A DNA stretch of 64,000 nucleotides, taken from assembly GCA_023614405.1 (NCBI GenBank), contig CM042685.1:85674684-85738683 (forward strand). Direction: 5' to 3'. Made by a program: the position numbers and the translations under genes. The notes under the pieces are model-generated. The model saw only the letters and a list, made by a program, of their open reading frames with translations, was not told the origin of the DNA and ran no database searches. Positions 1 through 12,337 of this stretch are shown here, one piece after another (position 1 is the first letter of the stretch; each line of letters starts with the position of its first letter). Source of the stretch: Avena insularis (lineage: Eukaryota > Streptophyta > Magnoliopsida > Poales > Poaceae).

Positions 1-420
1 ATTCACTAGTGAAAGTATGATCCCTAGGACTTGTTTCTAAGCATTGAAACACCGTTTACAACTACATTTGTTGCATATTTGCTTGCTTCCATCTTTTTTC
101 CTTTAGTCTTTTCCTCCCCGTCAGAAGCTATTTTCTGGCACAGTTACCACTTATAATCATCCATGCCACTTGTATTTCACTATCTCTTCGCCAAACTAGT
201 GCACCTATACACCTGACAAGTGTATTGGGTGTGTTGGGGACACAAGAGACTTCTTGTATCTTTATAGCTGGTTCGCTTGAGAGGGATACCTTTGACCACT
301 TCCTCCATGAGTTCGATAAACCTTGGGTAATCCACTTAAGGGAAACTTGCTGCTGTTCTACAAACCTCTACACTTGGAGGCCCAACAACTGTCTACAAGA
401 ATAGAAGTGCGTAGACATCA
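1..420 (+). repeat. 3' part of the 5' LTR of element V
   Basis: The sequence ends in ...gtagacatca, ten bases before the PBS, as expected for an LTR ending in CA. The upstream boundary lies outside the window. The text around 300-420 (cttgggtaatccactt, acacttggaggcccaac) is the kind of LTR end seen in many Triticeae Athila-like families; that comparison is from memory. Confidence 0.65.
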
Positions 421-430
421 AGCTATTTTA

Positions 431-448
431 TGGCGCCGTTGCTGGGGA
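431..448 (+). other. Primer-binding site of element V
   Basis: TGGCGCCGTTGCTGGGGA matches the Athila-type PBS (consensus TGGCGCCGTTGCCGGGGA) at all but one base. It lies ten bases after the LTR end. Confidence 0.8.
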
Positions 449-597
449 GGTAAGGTAAAAGGTACTCACCTCCTCTTGGTGTGTGAGTGCTTGAAGTTAT
501 TTCCTTTAGATTCTGCAATTATATCTTTTTCTTTCTTATTTTCACTTGTTAGGCTTAATGGAAAACAACAAAAAATAGAGAGCTTTATAGTATTTAT

Positions 598-1297
598 CTT
601 GAGTTAGGACATGAAGTGTTTGAAGATAAAATTAAAAAACCTATGGAACTTTATTTGCATGCTTATAGCAATGTTATTAGTATGAATTCTTTGAACACCA
701 TTATTGCTAATGCTATGGAAACGTCTAAGCTTGGGGAAGCTAGTTTTTATGAAAATGATCTTTTTAGTTCTCCAGCTTTGGAAGATATCTATTCTATTGC
801 TTATGATGATACTAAACCTCCAATATATGATGATTACAATGATGAATATGATATTTTCAGTCCACCTACTATTGAGGAGAAAATTAATTGTGATTACATT
901 ATGCCTCCTATATTTGACTATTATGGTGATGAGAATAATAATGATAGCTATTTTGTTGAATTTGCTCCCACTATAATTAATAATAATGACTATTCTTATG
1001 TGGAGAGTAATAATCATTATATGCATGTGGCTCATGATAAGAATGTTTTGTGTGATAGTTATATTGTTAATTTTATTCATGTTTCCTCTCTTTATGTTGA
1101 AATTTTTGAAGTTGCACTTGTTTTGCTTTCCTATGCTTGTTTCTTCGTGCTTTCATGACTTGTTTATTTACATGATTCCTATGAATAGGAAGTGTATTAT
1201 ACTTAAATGCGTTATGAATTTTCTTCTCGATGCTCTGTTTTACTTCAATTCATATTTCTTATGTGAGCATCTTCTCAAATTATTAAGCCTAACTTAA
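598..1297 (+). pseudogene. Degenerate acidic ORF of element V
   Basis: The frame from about 598 reads LELGHEVFEDKIKKPMELYLHA and stays open to 1158. No good ATG remains; the first in-frame candidate is GTG at 616. The product is rich in Asp, Asn, Glu and Tyr and has no domain I recognise. Around 1090 the continuing similarity (LKFLKLHLFCFPMLV...RKCIILKC) moves to the next frame and runs to 1297, so there is a frameshift. The same ORF type recurs in abundant non-autonomous Triticeae elements (established from general knowledge, not from this window). Function unknown. The long antisense ORF at 604-1080 is a mirror of the AT-rich codons. Confidence 0.55.
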
Positions 1298-1901
1298 AGG
1301 CGGTAAAGAAAAGTACTTGTTGGGAGATAAACCAAGAGTTTTCTTAAGTCTTGGAAGTCATTACTTCAGTAATGACTTCTCCTTGTCCTTTTTATTTGCT
1401 TTTTGTGCCAAGAATGACCTCTAATGAGAGGGAAGTAAGATTTGGGGAGTTGCTGTCCCGAAACAGATTTTTGTGCTCCACCGTAAAAACTCGTGAGGAA
1501 TCTCTGTAAGTCGGATTGAGCTGATATTTTCTGAATAAATCCCGCAGTATGTTAGATAACTTTTGTTACTTCAACACTTTTTGATTTGAGCAACAGAAGG
1601 TCTTCAAAAAAATCGGTTTCTACCTGGTGGTCTGTTTTGACAGATTTCTGCCATTATTTGCATTTGCTTCTTATTGATTCCTTTTCGGGTTATTTTTGGG
1701 AAATTGAGATTTTTGAGGGAATTTCTACAGTAGCTTGTGTTATTATTGAACTTTTTGCTGTTCTAATTGTAAAACCAAAGGTGTATTATGTTTTGAATAC
1801 ACTAATGTTGCTAATGAAGATTGTGTGAAGTTTTGTATGAAGGAAAATTTTCAGGTGTACAGAAAGAATATTGTAATGATATGAAGAATGAAAAAAATCT
1901 C

Positions 1902-1986
1902 AAGCTTGGGGATGCCACACCATTTCAACCCAAGAAATATTCAAGACGTACAAGCTCCAAAGCTTGGGGATGCCCAAGGCATCCCC
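1902..1986 (+). other. Paired purine-rich tracts with a short hairpin in element V
   Basis: AAGCTTGGGGATGCC occurs at 1902-1916 and again at 1960-1974. The second copy forms a perfect inverted repeat: GGGGATGCC (1966-1974), a 3-base loop, GGCATCCCC (1978-1986). AAGCTTGGGG tracts resemble the polypurine tract that precedes the 3' LTR in Athila-clade elements, but no LTR follows here, so these are internal. Confidence 0.5.
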
Positions 1987-3297
1987 TTCTTCATCAATAA
2001 AGATCTCAGGTCTTTCTAGACACTTCGTTTTTATTGTTTCATGCACAGTTGTGTTGTTCTTGGAGCGTCTTTGTTTTTGTTTTTGGTTTTCGGTTTTAAT
2101 TTTCTTAGTTTGCTTGAGTAAGGTGGTTTGATCACATAACACTTCTTTTGGAGAGAGACACACTCTGTTTTCATTGTCTAGAACACTCTAGTTTTCATTC
2201 GTATTGTCTTTTGAGTGTTCTGTTTTGTGAGCACTGTGTTTAGCATTAGTTTTCTTGTGCTTTCATCTTAGAATTTGTTAGTTATTCTTTGTGGATTTGT
2301 GAGACAATCTCACTGATCTTTATTGATTATTATCTTTGTGAGTTGTTTCAAATAAGTTGATTGGTGTTGGAAAAGAATAGAATGTTTCATGATTATAGTG
2401 GTACAAGAGGGAGCTTGTTTTGACTATGGATTAGACTTTATCATGTCATTAGATGTTGTTTTGACCTTATTCTTAGTGATTATTGTTGTATCATGACTTG
2501 TTCCAAACAACTAGGATTTGTTAATGTTCCTTGAAAGAATCATGCGTTGTTTTAGCATACAAAAGCATAGTACTCTGGTATTCTCTTTTGATGCTTTGTT
2601 TGGGTTGACTTGGCACATGCTCACACCATTTTATGACTATAAAAAAGTCACCATAGACTCTATGATCATTTATTTTTTGACTTGTGGTACCACTTTATGC
2701 TTTGATTAGTAATGTTTTTTCACTTTGCATGATTATGGTCATTATTGCTCTCTTAGTTGGTCGCTCCCAGTCTTTTGCTAGCCTCCACTTGTATGAGTAA
2801 GGTCTACTCATGCATCCAACTCCGAAATAAACCAAGTTATTCCAAAGTGTCCACTATAACTTACTATGCATGGTGTGTTACACCATTCCAAGTATACTAT
2901 TGTTTTCATCTATCTTCCAATTAAAAAGTATTTTGTTATGTGAAAACTTTGTGATTAAAGCTCTCAGGAACTTGATGGCACACTTTATTTTTCTTGCCCC
3001 TAATAAACTTGAACCATTGTGTGATCTATGTTGTATATGCTTGCACTTATACGTTGGAATTAGCAGAACCGTGATGTCATGGTGAACGCTTTCAACATTG
3101 CACTTGTACATTGTACAAAGTTGATATCATGCTCTTTTGTTTATGGATGTCGTCGGTGTGACATGAAAGGGGAGCTTGTAAGTACATGGAGTTATGTATG
3201 TGTGTTAGAGAAACACCTGCGCCGCTAGCCTAAGCCATGCCTAATCATGGTAGAAACTTACAGCATCACCATATTGAGCAATCTATGAAGCATTCTT

Positions 3298-3372
3298 CTT
3301 ATAAAAAAAGAGATAGAAAAAAGAGATTGAGAAAAAAATGAGATGATAAAAGAGGAAAGAGAGAAAAAAGAA
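3298..3372 (+). repeat. Purine-rich low-complexity tract
   Basis: Nearly pure A/G sequence built of AAAAAAGAGA-like steps inside the non-coding part of element V. Confidence 0.7.
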
Positions 3373-3813
3373 CCATATTCCCATGGTAAATAAGAAGAAT
3401 GCTGAGATGCTCATTGTCTGCTTGCCTTGTCATATTGATTATGGGATAGCTCCTGTATCATGTGCAAGGGGTACCCCGTTAGCGGTTATCTATGATACAC
3501 ATGTACTTACTATGACAAGAACTTGCAAGTAACTAAACTTGAGTAGCATGAGGAGCGGCCCTCGTATTCAAGGGACATGAGATTGCCAACTTATACTTTT
3601 TCAATCATATACTCCATAGTTTGTTCACTTTAAACTTAATCACTTCAAGATGCTTATGATAGGGGCAATGAGAGATGAAAGCTAACAAGTACCATAATTT
3701 TTGGAAGCCCTTTTTGAGACTTGAAATCCCTGCTTCCCTTTTTTATGAAGGGCCTTTCTTCCACTATTAAATTGAGTCTCCATCTTCTATCTTTAGGCAC
3801 CAATTAAGAGAGC

Positions 3814-6800
3814 TATCACATCCCAAAGTTTTCCAAATTTTGAAATGTGAAAAATAAATAAACAAAATAAAATTTTGTTGAAATTTAGGGTGAGAAGAAA
3901 CTTTTTGATTCCATTTGGAAACATCAAAACCTATTTTGATCAGATAAAATCCTAAAAGGATTTAAAAGATAAACAATTAATAAATAAAGCTATAATAGTT
4001 GGAATCACTATTTTTGGATGTTTTAATAAAAAGATTTGATTTTCAAAAGCAAAGGTAGAATTATAAATAAAGATTATTTTATAGGGCCAAATTAAATCTT
4101 GGCCAAGCTTTTGAAATAAAATATTTCTATTTGATAAAAAGAGTAAAGGTTTATTTAAATAAAATAATGAGGATTTATTAATATTCAATTTTATTAAAGT
4201 AAAAGATTTTCCATTTTAAATAAACACGAAAACTTGTTAAATTATTTTAAATAAGTTTTCCAAGTGTTTTTGTTTTTCAAATAAAACCTACTGAAATGGT
4301 TTTGATATTATTTAGATTTCAAATAGAGTTTTTAAATAAATTAAATCCTATTTGAATTAAAGACTAAGGTGTATTTTATTTAATTATTAATGGATCCTAA
4401 AAAGAATAAAAAATATTTTGTTTTGGACTTTGATTTGTGTTCTTAAACAGAATTAAAATCTACACAAAGTTTGGCAAAGGTTTGAATTCATTTGGGTGTT
4501 TTAATTGTTTGAATAAAATCAAAACAGAAATTCCAAATGGAAAAAGAAAAAATTTCCTGTATAAAAAAAAAGTGAATCAAACCCAACCCAGCAAACAGGC
4601 CCAGGAAGCCCAACTCGCAGCCCAACTTTCCCCCCCTCAGTGAAACGTTTTTCACCCACGCGCGCACCCGCAGAGTCACAGACAAGCAGGCCCCACTCCC
4701 ACTCTCTCTCCCTCACAGACAGACGGACCCCACCGCCAGCAAAGCATCATCAACCTCGCGATCACGTCCCCTGCCGTTGATGCCAATTGAATGAGGCGAT
4801 CAATTCGCGTTGATGGCGGGCTTAATTCCTCTAGCGACCATGCCCTCTTAAGCACCTCTCCCTCCTCGCCATTTCCCCTCAGAAAACACTGCACGGGAGC
4901 CACCAGGCTGCCTCAAATCGGCTTTGCACCGCCGCTGCTCCGGCGAGCTTCTCCAGCGAAATCCGTCCACACCTCGCCGCCCCTCGCCTCCCACTGCACC
5001 CGAGCTTGTTCTCCACCTCCAGCGCGCCTCAAGATTAACTCGCCGTGCGCCCAAACCGTCGCTTGACCACCAGATCCGCCAAAGTCTGCAAGCAACTCCG
5101 GCGACCTCCCCTTTGTAAGCCAGACCGCCCCGAGCCCTCTCGATCATGCTCACGTGAACACCACACTCACCCGCGTCTGTCCATGTCTTTGTTTTGCCTC
5201 GGTGCGACCTGCAACCTCGCCCCAGACGACATCCAGAGGCACCCGACGCCGACGCCGTCTCCGACGAGCAATTTCCCCCGTTCCTGAGCGCCCCTTGCCA
5301 AGCCAACACCACCTCGAAGCCGCTTAACTCTCATGACGGTGAGCACGTCAGTTGCCGGCGCAGTCGCTTGCTAAGCGCCGCTCGCTTTTGGTCAATGCGT
5401 TGTAGTCCGTAGGATCTAGATCCAAAGGATCAGATTAGATCATAAGCGAAAGGGTATGCGTCCATCTGTGCCACACGATCTCACTTAATCCTACGGTCCA
5501 CAGAGCTCAATCCGTGCGAACCGGTATCGTCCAGTAAGAACATGACGTGTGGCACTGAATTGTTTAAATAGACAGAAACATTTCTATTTGTTGGTTGAAT
5601 TTGTAAATTGCATAACTTTAATTCTACACGTCCAAATTTTGCAAATTTTATATCAATGGATTCAGCAGAACAAGTACTTTGCAACCATGCACTTTTCTTA
5701 ATGTTTTGCTTCTGGAAAATTGGTTGAGATTGCAGAAACATGTGTAGGCTTATTTTGAATATAGAAATTGTTCTAGATATATTTTTAGTATGAAATCTTT
5801 GCAAAATGGTTTGTTGTGAACCTACTGACCTTAGGAACCAACACATGGATTTAAAAATGAATTTTGTGAAGATAAGGAATAAATATTTGAATTAGCTCAT
5901 TTCTAGTCAAATAAAAATATTGATTATGATTTAGAAATGATTTTTGAGTAAAACCTTTGGGAAATGATTTGATTCAAACCCTATGACCCTAAACACCAAG
6001 TTTTGAGAATTAAAATATATTTGGTGAACTCTTTAAAGAATATTGCTTTGCTAAAAGCATTTTCAACCACATAAAATATTGATTTGATTTAAAAATGGTT
6101 TATAGATAAAACCTTTTGTAAATGGTTTTACCACTTTATAAAATGACCAGTTTTGAAGATTACTATGTTTAGAGCCTAGTAGAATATCTTTTGCATGCTT
6201 GCATGCATGACCTTGTTTTTATTATTTTATGTGTGATAAATTGGTTGGAATGCTAGTTGAATCTATGTTTGCTTGATTGAATTGTAGTGGAATTAGAAGA
6301 GTGTGATATTTGCAAGATCAAGAAGTGAACCATCATTCTCTACTAAAAAGGCAAGTGACACTATCATCCAAGTCCTACTATTTTCATTACACTTAGTGGA
6401 TTTTTGTGACATGCATGATAAGTACTACTATATTTTATGCTATGCTAAATCCTAATAGGATACCCTTATATATCCTTTAGTGGAAACAATGTAGTTGTAG
6501 TATGCTTAGCCCTGCTATATATTTGGAATGGGATACATGTTATGAATATATGAAGTGTTGAAAAGATATATGTTTTATATAATAAAACTAGTACTCAATG
6601 AACCACCTGGGTGGAAAAGGATACTCATGTTCTGGACAAGGTGGCAAAAAAAGGAACCATGTTTATATGGCTATCTCTTTTTGTATGTGCACTACAAGAA
6701 AACCACCCAGGGACTTAGTGATTGAACATGTTTCTCGTACAGTGGCGTCCGTGTACAGCCACATGCTAAATGGGCTCTGGATTAGTCAACTACATAGTGG

Positions 6801-7685
6801 AAGACCCATGCATTGGCATCTTCAGGTTAACTAGAATTGTGTAAGGGAACTTGAAACCCTACATTGGTGCCTGGATGACAAGCTAGAATTGTGTATTGGG
6901 AGGACTCCTATGGAAAGACTTTGTCACATTCTCAATCTGCCAGTACTCCATCTTGGTGAGTACTTATCCAGCGGCCACTGGTGGCATCAAGATGAGATTG
7001 TGTCATGTGGGTAAAGTGTACAACTTCTGCAGAAGATCAAATTCTAAGTACTTAGCCGTGTCCCCGGTTATGGACATCTACTGAGCAACTAAGGCCTGAA
7101 GCTATGGAAGATCTCGACATTCCAATTTCTCAAAGTAAAACTTGATGGTGACAACAAGGGATTTGAAGCACTTGGAGTTTTCCAAGAAGTTCAGAAAGAT
7201 TTGACAAAGATCAAAAACTATTTTGAAAATATAGGATAAAACTATATTGCTTTCTGCAAAAGATCCTAAACCCCACTTAGCCAAATATGCATGTAATCAT
7301 AGGATCCACTAAATTTTACATAGTAGTGAAACTTGCCAATACAATTCAAATGTATTGACCCTTGTGGCTGCAACTTATTATGTTGCAGGTTTGTTTAATG
7401 TTAGTGGAGTTTAATGATTAGGATTTCAAGTCTACAACCAACATGATTGCTTGTGGCACTTTGAAGATGAAGGACCCCATGCTTATAGATATTCTGCTGC
7501 AATGTAATGTGATAGCCAAATGAGCTATGTAAGATGTAATGAATTATTTTATTCCTGGTTATAAAGTTGTATTATGACCTTTGTTTCTTGATATTACATC
7601 TTAACTATGGATGCTAGATATTGATCCAGGGACTAGCATTGTAAACACAGGGATCTCTACCTTATTAAAGGTTGGGAACCTTACA
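3814..7685 (+). repeat. 5' LTR of X1 (about 3.87 kb)
   Basis: The start TATCACATCCC corresponds to TGTCACATCCC in the X2 copy, so the terminal TG has mutated to TA. The end is ...ACCTTACA, just before the PBS. It has an AT-rich first part (3814-4590), a GC-rich block with no convincing gene (about 4590-5410), then AT-rich sequence to the end. The GC-rich block is probably the transcribed leader part of the LTR, an inference from its position. No promoter was assigned. The ORF tracks inside the GC block differ between the three LTR copies, so I do not call them genes. Confidence 0.85.
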
Positions 7686-7687
7686 GA

Positions 7688-7700
7688 TGGTATCAGAGCA
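7688..7700 (+). other. Primer-binding site of X1
   Basis: TGGTATCAGAGCA is the classic sequence complementary to the 3' end of initiator tRNA-Met. It lies two bases after the LTR. Confidence 0.9.
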
Positions 7701-8270
7701 CTATGTTGCCTGTAGGATTGTAACCCTAGGATTGGACAAAACCCCTTAGAAAAATAGGAGTTGTATTTGTTCCAAAAACTTATTTACAAACAATCTTGTA
7801 AACTCTTTCCTCAACCATTTTGGTTTTGATTCTACATATCTTCTATTTCAAACTTGATGGACAAAGCCTTCACCATGACCAATGACTTCAACTTTAGTTT
7901 CACCAAGGACTTCATCAACTCTAATGACTTCAACATCTTCAAGTAATCTCAACCTTATTCTCAACAAGGACTTCAACTTAGAGATCACTAAGGACTACAA
8001 GTGAAAACCAAGAGACATTAGATTGCCTACCAAATACATTGATATCAAGTTAGAGTATGGATCATATTGACCTATGAGGTATGACTATACAAGATTGAAT
8101 GTTTCAAAAAAACTTGTTGTTTCCTTCAACTCATGAGTTAAGCACATAAGTTGTTAAGTGGATAGTTGCTTGTTCATTGTTTGATTGTTTGATTGAACTT
8201 GGTTGTTTTGAGTTGTGTGTTAGAATTTCTTAAAACCTATCCATCATTACTTATCCCTATCAACCAACAG

Positions 8271-8663
8271 ATGCCTCCCTGTCGTGCCAACCCCAACCAA
8301 AACAACAACAACATCACCCCTGAGATGCAGCAGATGTTGGCAGCTCAGACACAGTTGATGCAGGAGATGACCACATTCATACAGAATCAGAACAACAACA
8401 ACAACAATCAGAATAATCCTCCAGCACTTGACATGCTCACCAAATTTCTAAAACTTAGGCCTGCAAGGTTCTCTGGAACAACTGATCCAATGGAAGCCAA
8501 TGACTGGTTACGTTCGATGAATAAGGACTTAGTGACTGTTGGCTGCACCGATGAATAAAAAGTTAGGTTTGCAGCATTTCTGCTTGAAGGACCAGCAGCA
8601 ACATGGTGGGACAACTTCCAGATCACCACTCCCCTTGAGGATGTGACTTGGGCTATTTTTGAG
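8271..8663 (+). pseudogene. gag: Truncated gag of X1 (Retrotrans_gag type)
   Basis: An ATG at 8271 opens a reading frame starting MPPCRANPNQ, followed by a Gln/Asn-rich stretch (QNQNNNNNNQNN). The start of a capsid domain follows: TKFLKLRPARFSGTTDPMEA, then NDWLRSMNKDL. A TAA at 8556-8558 interrupts the frame after 96 codons. Reading through it gives KVRFAAFLLEGPAATWWDNF, the typical core of the Ty3/gypsy retrotransposon gag domain. The sequence breaks off at 8663 within the domain. In an intact element this protein forms the virus-like particle. The start was chosen because the Gln/Asn-rich N terminus directly follows it and no upstream in-frame ATG extends the domain. Confidence 0.85.
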
Positions 8664-9006
8664 GTCAGAGGGCAACTAATAGGCAAAGAGGGAGGCCTAG
8701 GGTGTGCCCGAGGAGGCCACACCCCGCCCATGCGCGGCCAGGCCTGGCCCACGCGGCAGGGGTGTAGGCCCCCGTGGCCCACCTCCGCCTCGTCTTCTGG
8801 CTTCGTGAGTATTCTGGTGAAATAAGATTTTTGGCATATTTTCCAGGATTTTTCTTGATAGTTGATTTTCTGCACAAAAACTAGACACCAAGGTAATTCT
8901 GCTAAAAACAGCGTCATTCCGTGTTAGTTGTATCCAATTCACACAAGTTTAGAGGAGAAACAATAGCAAAAGTGTTCGAGAAAGTAGATACGTTTTGGAC
9001 ATATCA
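8664..9006 (-). mobile_element. Truncated LTR of a further gypsy-type element
   Basis: Read on the minus strand, the segment starts TGATATGTCCAAAACG, a typical start of an abundant Triticeae gypsy LTR group, and continues through a GC-rich section. It ends abruptly where X1 gag begins, so its 3' part is deleted. The five bases outside the intact end are aacac; the partner duplication is lost. Confidence 0.6.
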
Positions 9007-12000
9007 AACACTCACGTATCGTCATACTGAAGTATGTGGGGTTTGGATAATTAAGTAAGACCTTCAGAATGCCCAGTCTAGTAAGAACCTACCCTATGAG
9101 CAATTCCCCTCCAGATAGGGATGTCGGGTACCGAGGACCAACTGGAGCGCCTGTTACACTGCACAAGTATACGCTTTCAATGAGGGGCTCATACTAAGGC
9201 CTGGCTGCCCGTAGATAGTTCGTTTCTTCTCATGATCGATGCTTCACATGGAACATTATCGTAAAAGACCCATATCCAAGGATCACAATCCCCTGTAGTA
9301 GTTACATGGAAACTTATAACAAAGTAAGCAATCTTAGAGTGAATTCCATTCCATATAGGAGTGATGTGGTTGCACGGTTTAGTTATTATAGCTAAGCTAC
9401 AAAAAATGGGTGTGTTTTCGTAAACACTTTACTCCTCTTCCCTTTAGTAGAAAAACTCATTTTTCTTTCCTCAAACTCCCTTCATAAGTCATCGTTACCA
9501 AGGTTTTACCATAAAGATTTTTTGTAAATCCTTTCCAAGTTCCCCACCTATACTTGTGTACTAGAAAAAAAGGGAAAGATAGGTGTATACAAGGGTAGTA
9601 CCAGAGTTGTATCGTTTGTACGATTTTGGAGGAGCCAAACAAATACTGGATATAAATGAAATAAAACAATGCATTTGCATAAATAAGTAGAATAAAACAT
9701 TAATAGTTAAATAGTAGGACAAGGCTTATGAGAAAGTATATGGCTTGCATTCTGCCAGCAAATTGTCCCTGGACTTCTTAGAAATCCAATAATAACCAAA
9801 ACAAGCTTTCTTCTTCTCGTCATCTATACATTCGCAACTATCGTCGTCACGGACCACACATGAAAACAAGCAAGATACCACAATCAACACAAGGCAAACA
9901 AAAATCATTAAAATACAAAAAGAAAGTAAAAAAGAGATCCATACACTTTATTAGGTTTTGAAACTTTGAATTTAGAGCAATTGGAATTATTTTACTTGGC
10001 TTTAGAGATCTTATTTTTATGAGTTAGAAGTCAATTACTACTTAATGAAGGGATTTTTAACAAGGCTTGGGTATTTGTGATATCAATTCACAAAAATGAT
10101 ATCATCAGATAGGTGTTGACATAACAAAGCCACCAGAAGTGGATTCACTATTTTATCAATATTCTTTAATTGGTTATCAATTTTATAGTGAAAATAACTC
10201 TAGTTTAGGTGAATAAATCACCATAAAATATCTATAAGTCCAATAATTATTTCCTTATAGGTTTTAGAAGGTATTTGAGAATTGGTTCACTTAGAGTTGG
10301 TATTACCTCAAAATACTTACCTAAATGCCCTTGGTAAATTCCTAAAATTAGTTCCACAAGAAATTTGTCATTTTCATAAGATTTGTTTTATAGGTCCAAA
10401 TAGTATGAGACCAAGGAAAAGGCATAGTAATTACAAATACCTTCCAGGCGAATTTGGATTCATCATTTTTAGAGTTATAGAACTCGTATAATGATTTATC
10501 TAGTGAAACAAACCTATCCAAGAGAGTTTAATGTACTATAAATCACCTATAATGATTTATCTCGAACTCCTATAATGATTTATCTTTAACTCCTAGGATT
10601 AGGTAGATATGATAGACATGTGTACTTAGAGTTGGAATTAGGTCAAAATACTGTTTGTTTTGACCTAGGGAATTTCTCAAAATCAGATCAGAGGGCTCTT
10701 TGTTATTTTTACTATAGATAAACCATAAGGATTTTTGGAGTGGAACAAGAGTGACATGTAAGTTTTGTAAAATACCTTCCAGGACTAGTTGGTCTCATCC
10801 TAAAAGGATTACCATACTCTCTAAAACATTTATTAGGTGAAAAGGGATCTAGTTTTACATATTCATTTTTAGTAAGTCTCTGGATATTTTTTTGGTATAG
10901 ATCTGGTTTTGCATGTTGTAGAAAAACCTACTTGTACTAGTAGAAATTTGGATATGAAGATTTATGGTAATTTATATTTCATTTTGATTTAAAATTAAAG
11001 AGAAATATTCAGATACGGAATAAAAGGAAAATAAAAAGAGATTGGCAGGCCGGATCTGGACCGAGATGGGCCTTACATCGCTAAGATGGCCCAACGGGCA
11101 CCACAGGGGAGGAAACTATGTGTGATTAAACCCCGTTGGGCAGGACTTGCATGTTAGCTAGGGGGAGCAACAAAGAGGTATCACGCATTGTCGACCATCG
11201 GATCAAGAGGAGATCGATGGTCTCGCTTAGGTGCGGAAAGGGGTGTTTCCATGTAGATCTGGTGGTGCGCGTGGTTTGCTACATCAATTCGTCGGGCTCA
11301 ATAGTAGGGAAGCCTCCAGCATTGCATGGGGCAGGAGGGAGGCATGGTTAGATGCAGGAGAACCAGGGGTTCTCCTGAAACTGAAAGAAAGAGAAGGGGA
11401 TCATAGATGTGAGCCAGGGTTTATCCTAAAACTAAAGGAGAGATAGTGCTATAGTGCACGACCATATAGGGGTTTGGTTGCTATGGAGGAGTGTTAGGAA
11501 AGATTTGATGAACATAGGATGAGGTTGGTTAGTGGGTTTTGAATGATGTTTAGTTTTGACTAAAAGGTAGATAATGTCTCACAATCAAAAATTTGAACAT
11601 GACAAGGTGATCCAATGGCCTTTGGGAGGGTTTATTTGTGATTTAATAGATGATTTTATGTCCATTTATTATGTAATATTCAAAATGTACTAAAGTGATT
11701 TTAATGGATTCATTTGAGATTTTTGAATTGAAGTTGAGTTTTTGGTGTGAAATTGTCCTAAGTAATATATCACATATTGGAGAATTTTCTCAAGATTTAT
11801 TGAGAAGGAAAAGTACTTAAAACATATATTTTCTCATTTTTGCCATTTAAGAAAATAGCCAAAAAGAATTAATGAAATTCTTCAAAAATATTTATTTTTG
11901 AAGTGGTGAGGTAGGGAACATAATATAGGACTTACATGTGCCTAAAGTTGGAGAAGTGTTTTGGAGTAAAACAACACTTTGTTTGAAGATAGCAAGAGAT

Positions 12001-12337
12001 GGGGTAGAAAGATGATCTTGTGCAATAATATTTTTATACCATCAAAACCTTGTTGTATTAAGGATCTCAGATCTCCCTTTTGGTCATGGGATGGATGGAT
12101 GGAAGAACAAGTGATGTAGATTAGAATGGTATAGAGAGATTGCCTTGCAAGAGTGGGTGCTCCAAGAATTGATGCTAAACTTTGTTGAAAGTAAGGGTGT
12201 CAAAGAAGATTATTATTTAGCCTCCAAAACCATGTGGGTTTAGGAAGCACAAGGCTCCAATGGAAACATAAAAGGTATGGACGGATGGACAATCATGAGT
12301 AGAGAACAATCATCCAAAGAGTTGATCAAAATAATAT
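9007..12337 (-). mobile_element. Element Y1, first segment (3' portion of a very long gypsy LTR)
   Basis: Read on the minus strand this is collinear with the Y2 LTR at 50668-57944: the stretch 10050-10380 matches about 54330-54560, and 9120-9960 matches about 56165-57100. It continues beyond element Z at 44416-45398 and 46954-47075. The last roughly 0.75 kb of the LTR is missing at 9007, where the truncated LTR at 8664-9006 abuts. There is no gene here. The GC-rich piece at 11040-11450 is a divergent counterpart of the GC-rich block of Y2. Confidence 0.7.

Larger units (their letters stand above)
1..3813 (+). mobile_element. Element V: Athila-like LTR retrotransposon fragment, probably non-autonomous
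   Basis: The segment runs from inside an LTR, through a primer-binding site at 431-448, into an internal region with one degenerate acidic ORF (598-1297) and long non-coding sequence with purine-rich AAGCTTGGGG tracts. The PBS type and the AAGCTTGGGG tracts are typical of Athila-clade gypsy elements that are very abundant in Triticeae. I see no gag, protease or polymerase motif, so it is likely a non-autonomous derivative. It is cut at 3814 by the LTR of element X1, and its right part is not found again, so it was lost with the right end of X1. Family name not certain. Confidence 0.7.
3814..8663 (+). mobile_element. Element X1: gypsy-type retrotransposon, right part lost
   Basis: X1 has a 5' LTR (3814-7685), a PBS for initiator tRNA-Met (7688-7700), a leader and the N-terminal half of a gag gene (8271-8663). 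The element stops in mid-gag at 8663/8664, where a foreign LTR fragment begins. Protease, polymerase and the 3' LTR are missing. The five bases before the LTR are agagc, but the matching right-hand target duplication is gone. The LTR is of the same family as the two LTRs of X2 at 25264-29138 and 33476-37432, which allowed the boundaries to be set. Confidence 0.85.

Noticed and set aside
604..1080. 158-codon ORF on the minus strand
   Set aside because: It is the shadow of the acidic AT-rich ORF of element V; the Ile/Asn-rich translation has no motif.
4590..5412. Several GC-rich ORFs on both strands of the X1 LTR (for example 4848-5312 minus, 4791-5066 plus)
   Set aside because: They lie in the GC-rich block of an LTR. 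The equivalent blocks at 26010-26900 and 35700-36650 do not keep the same frames, so they are composition effects.
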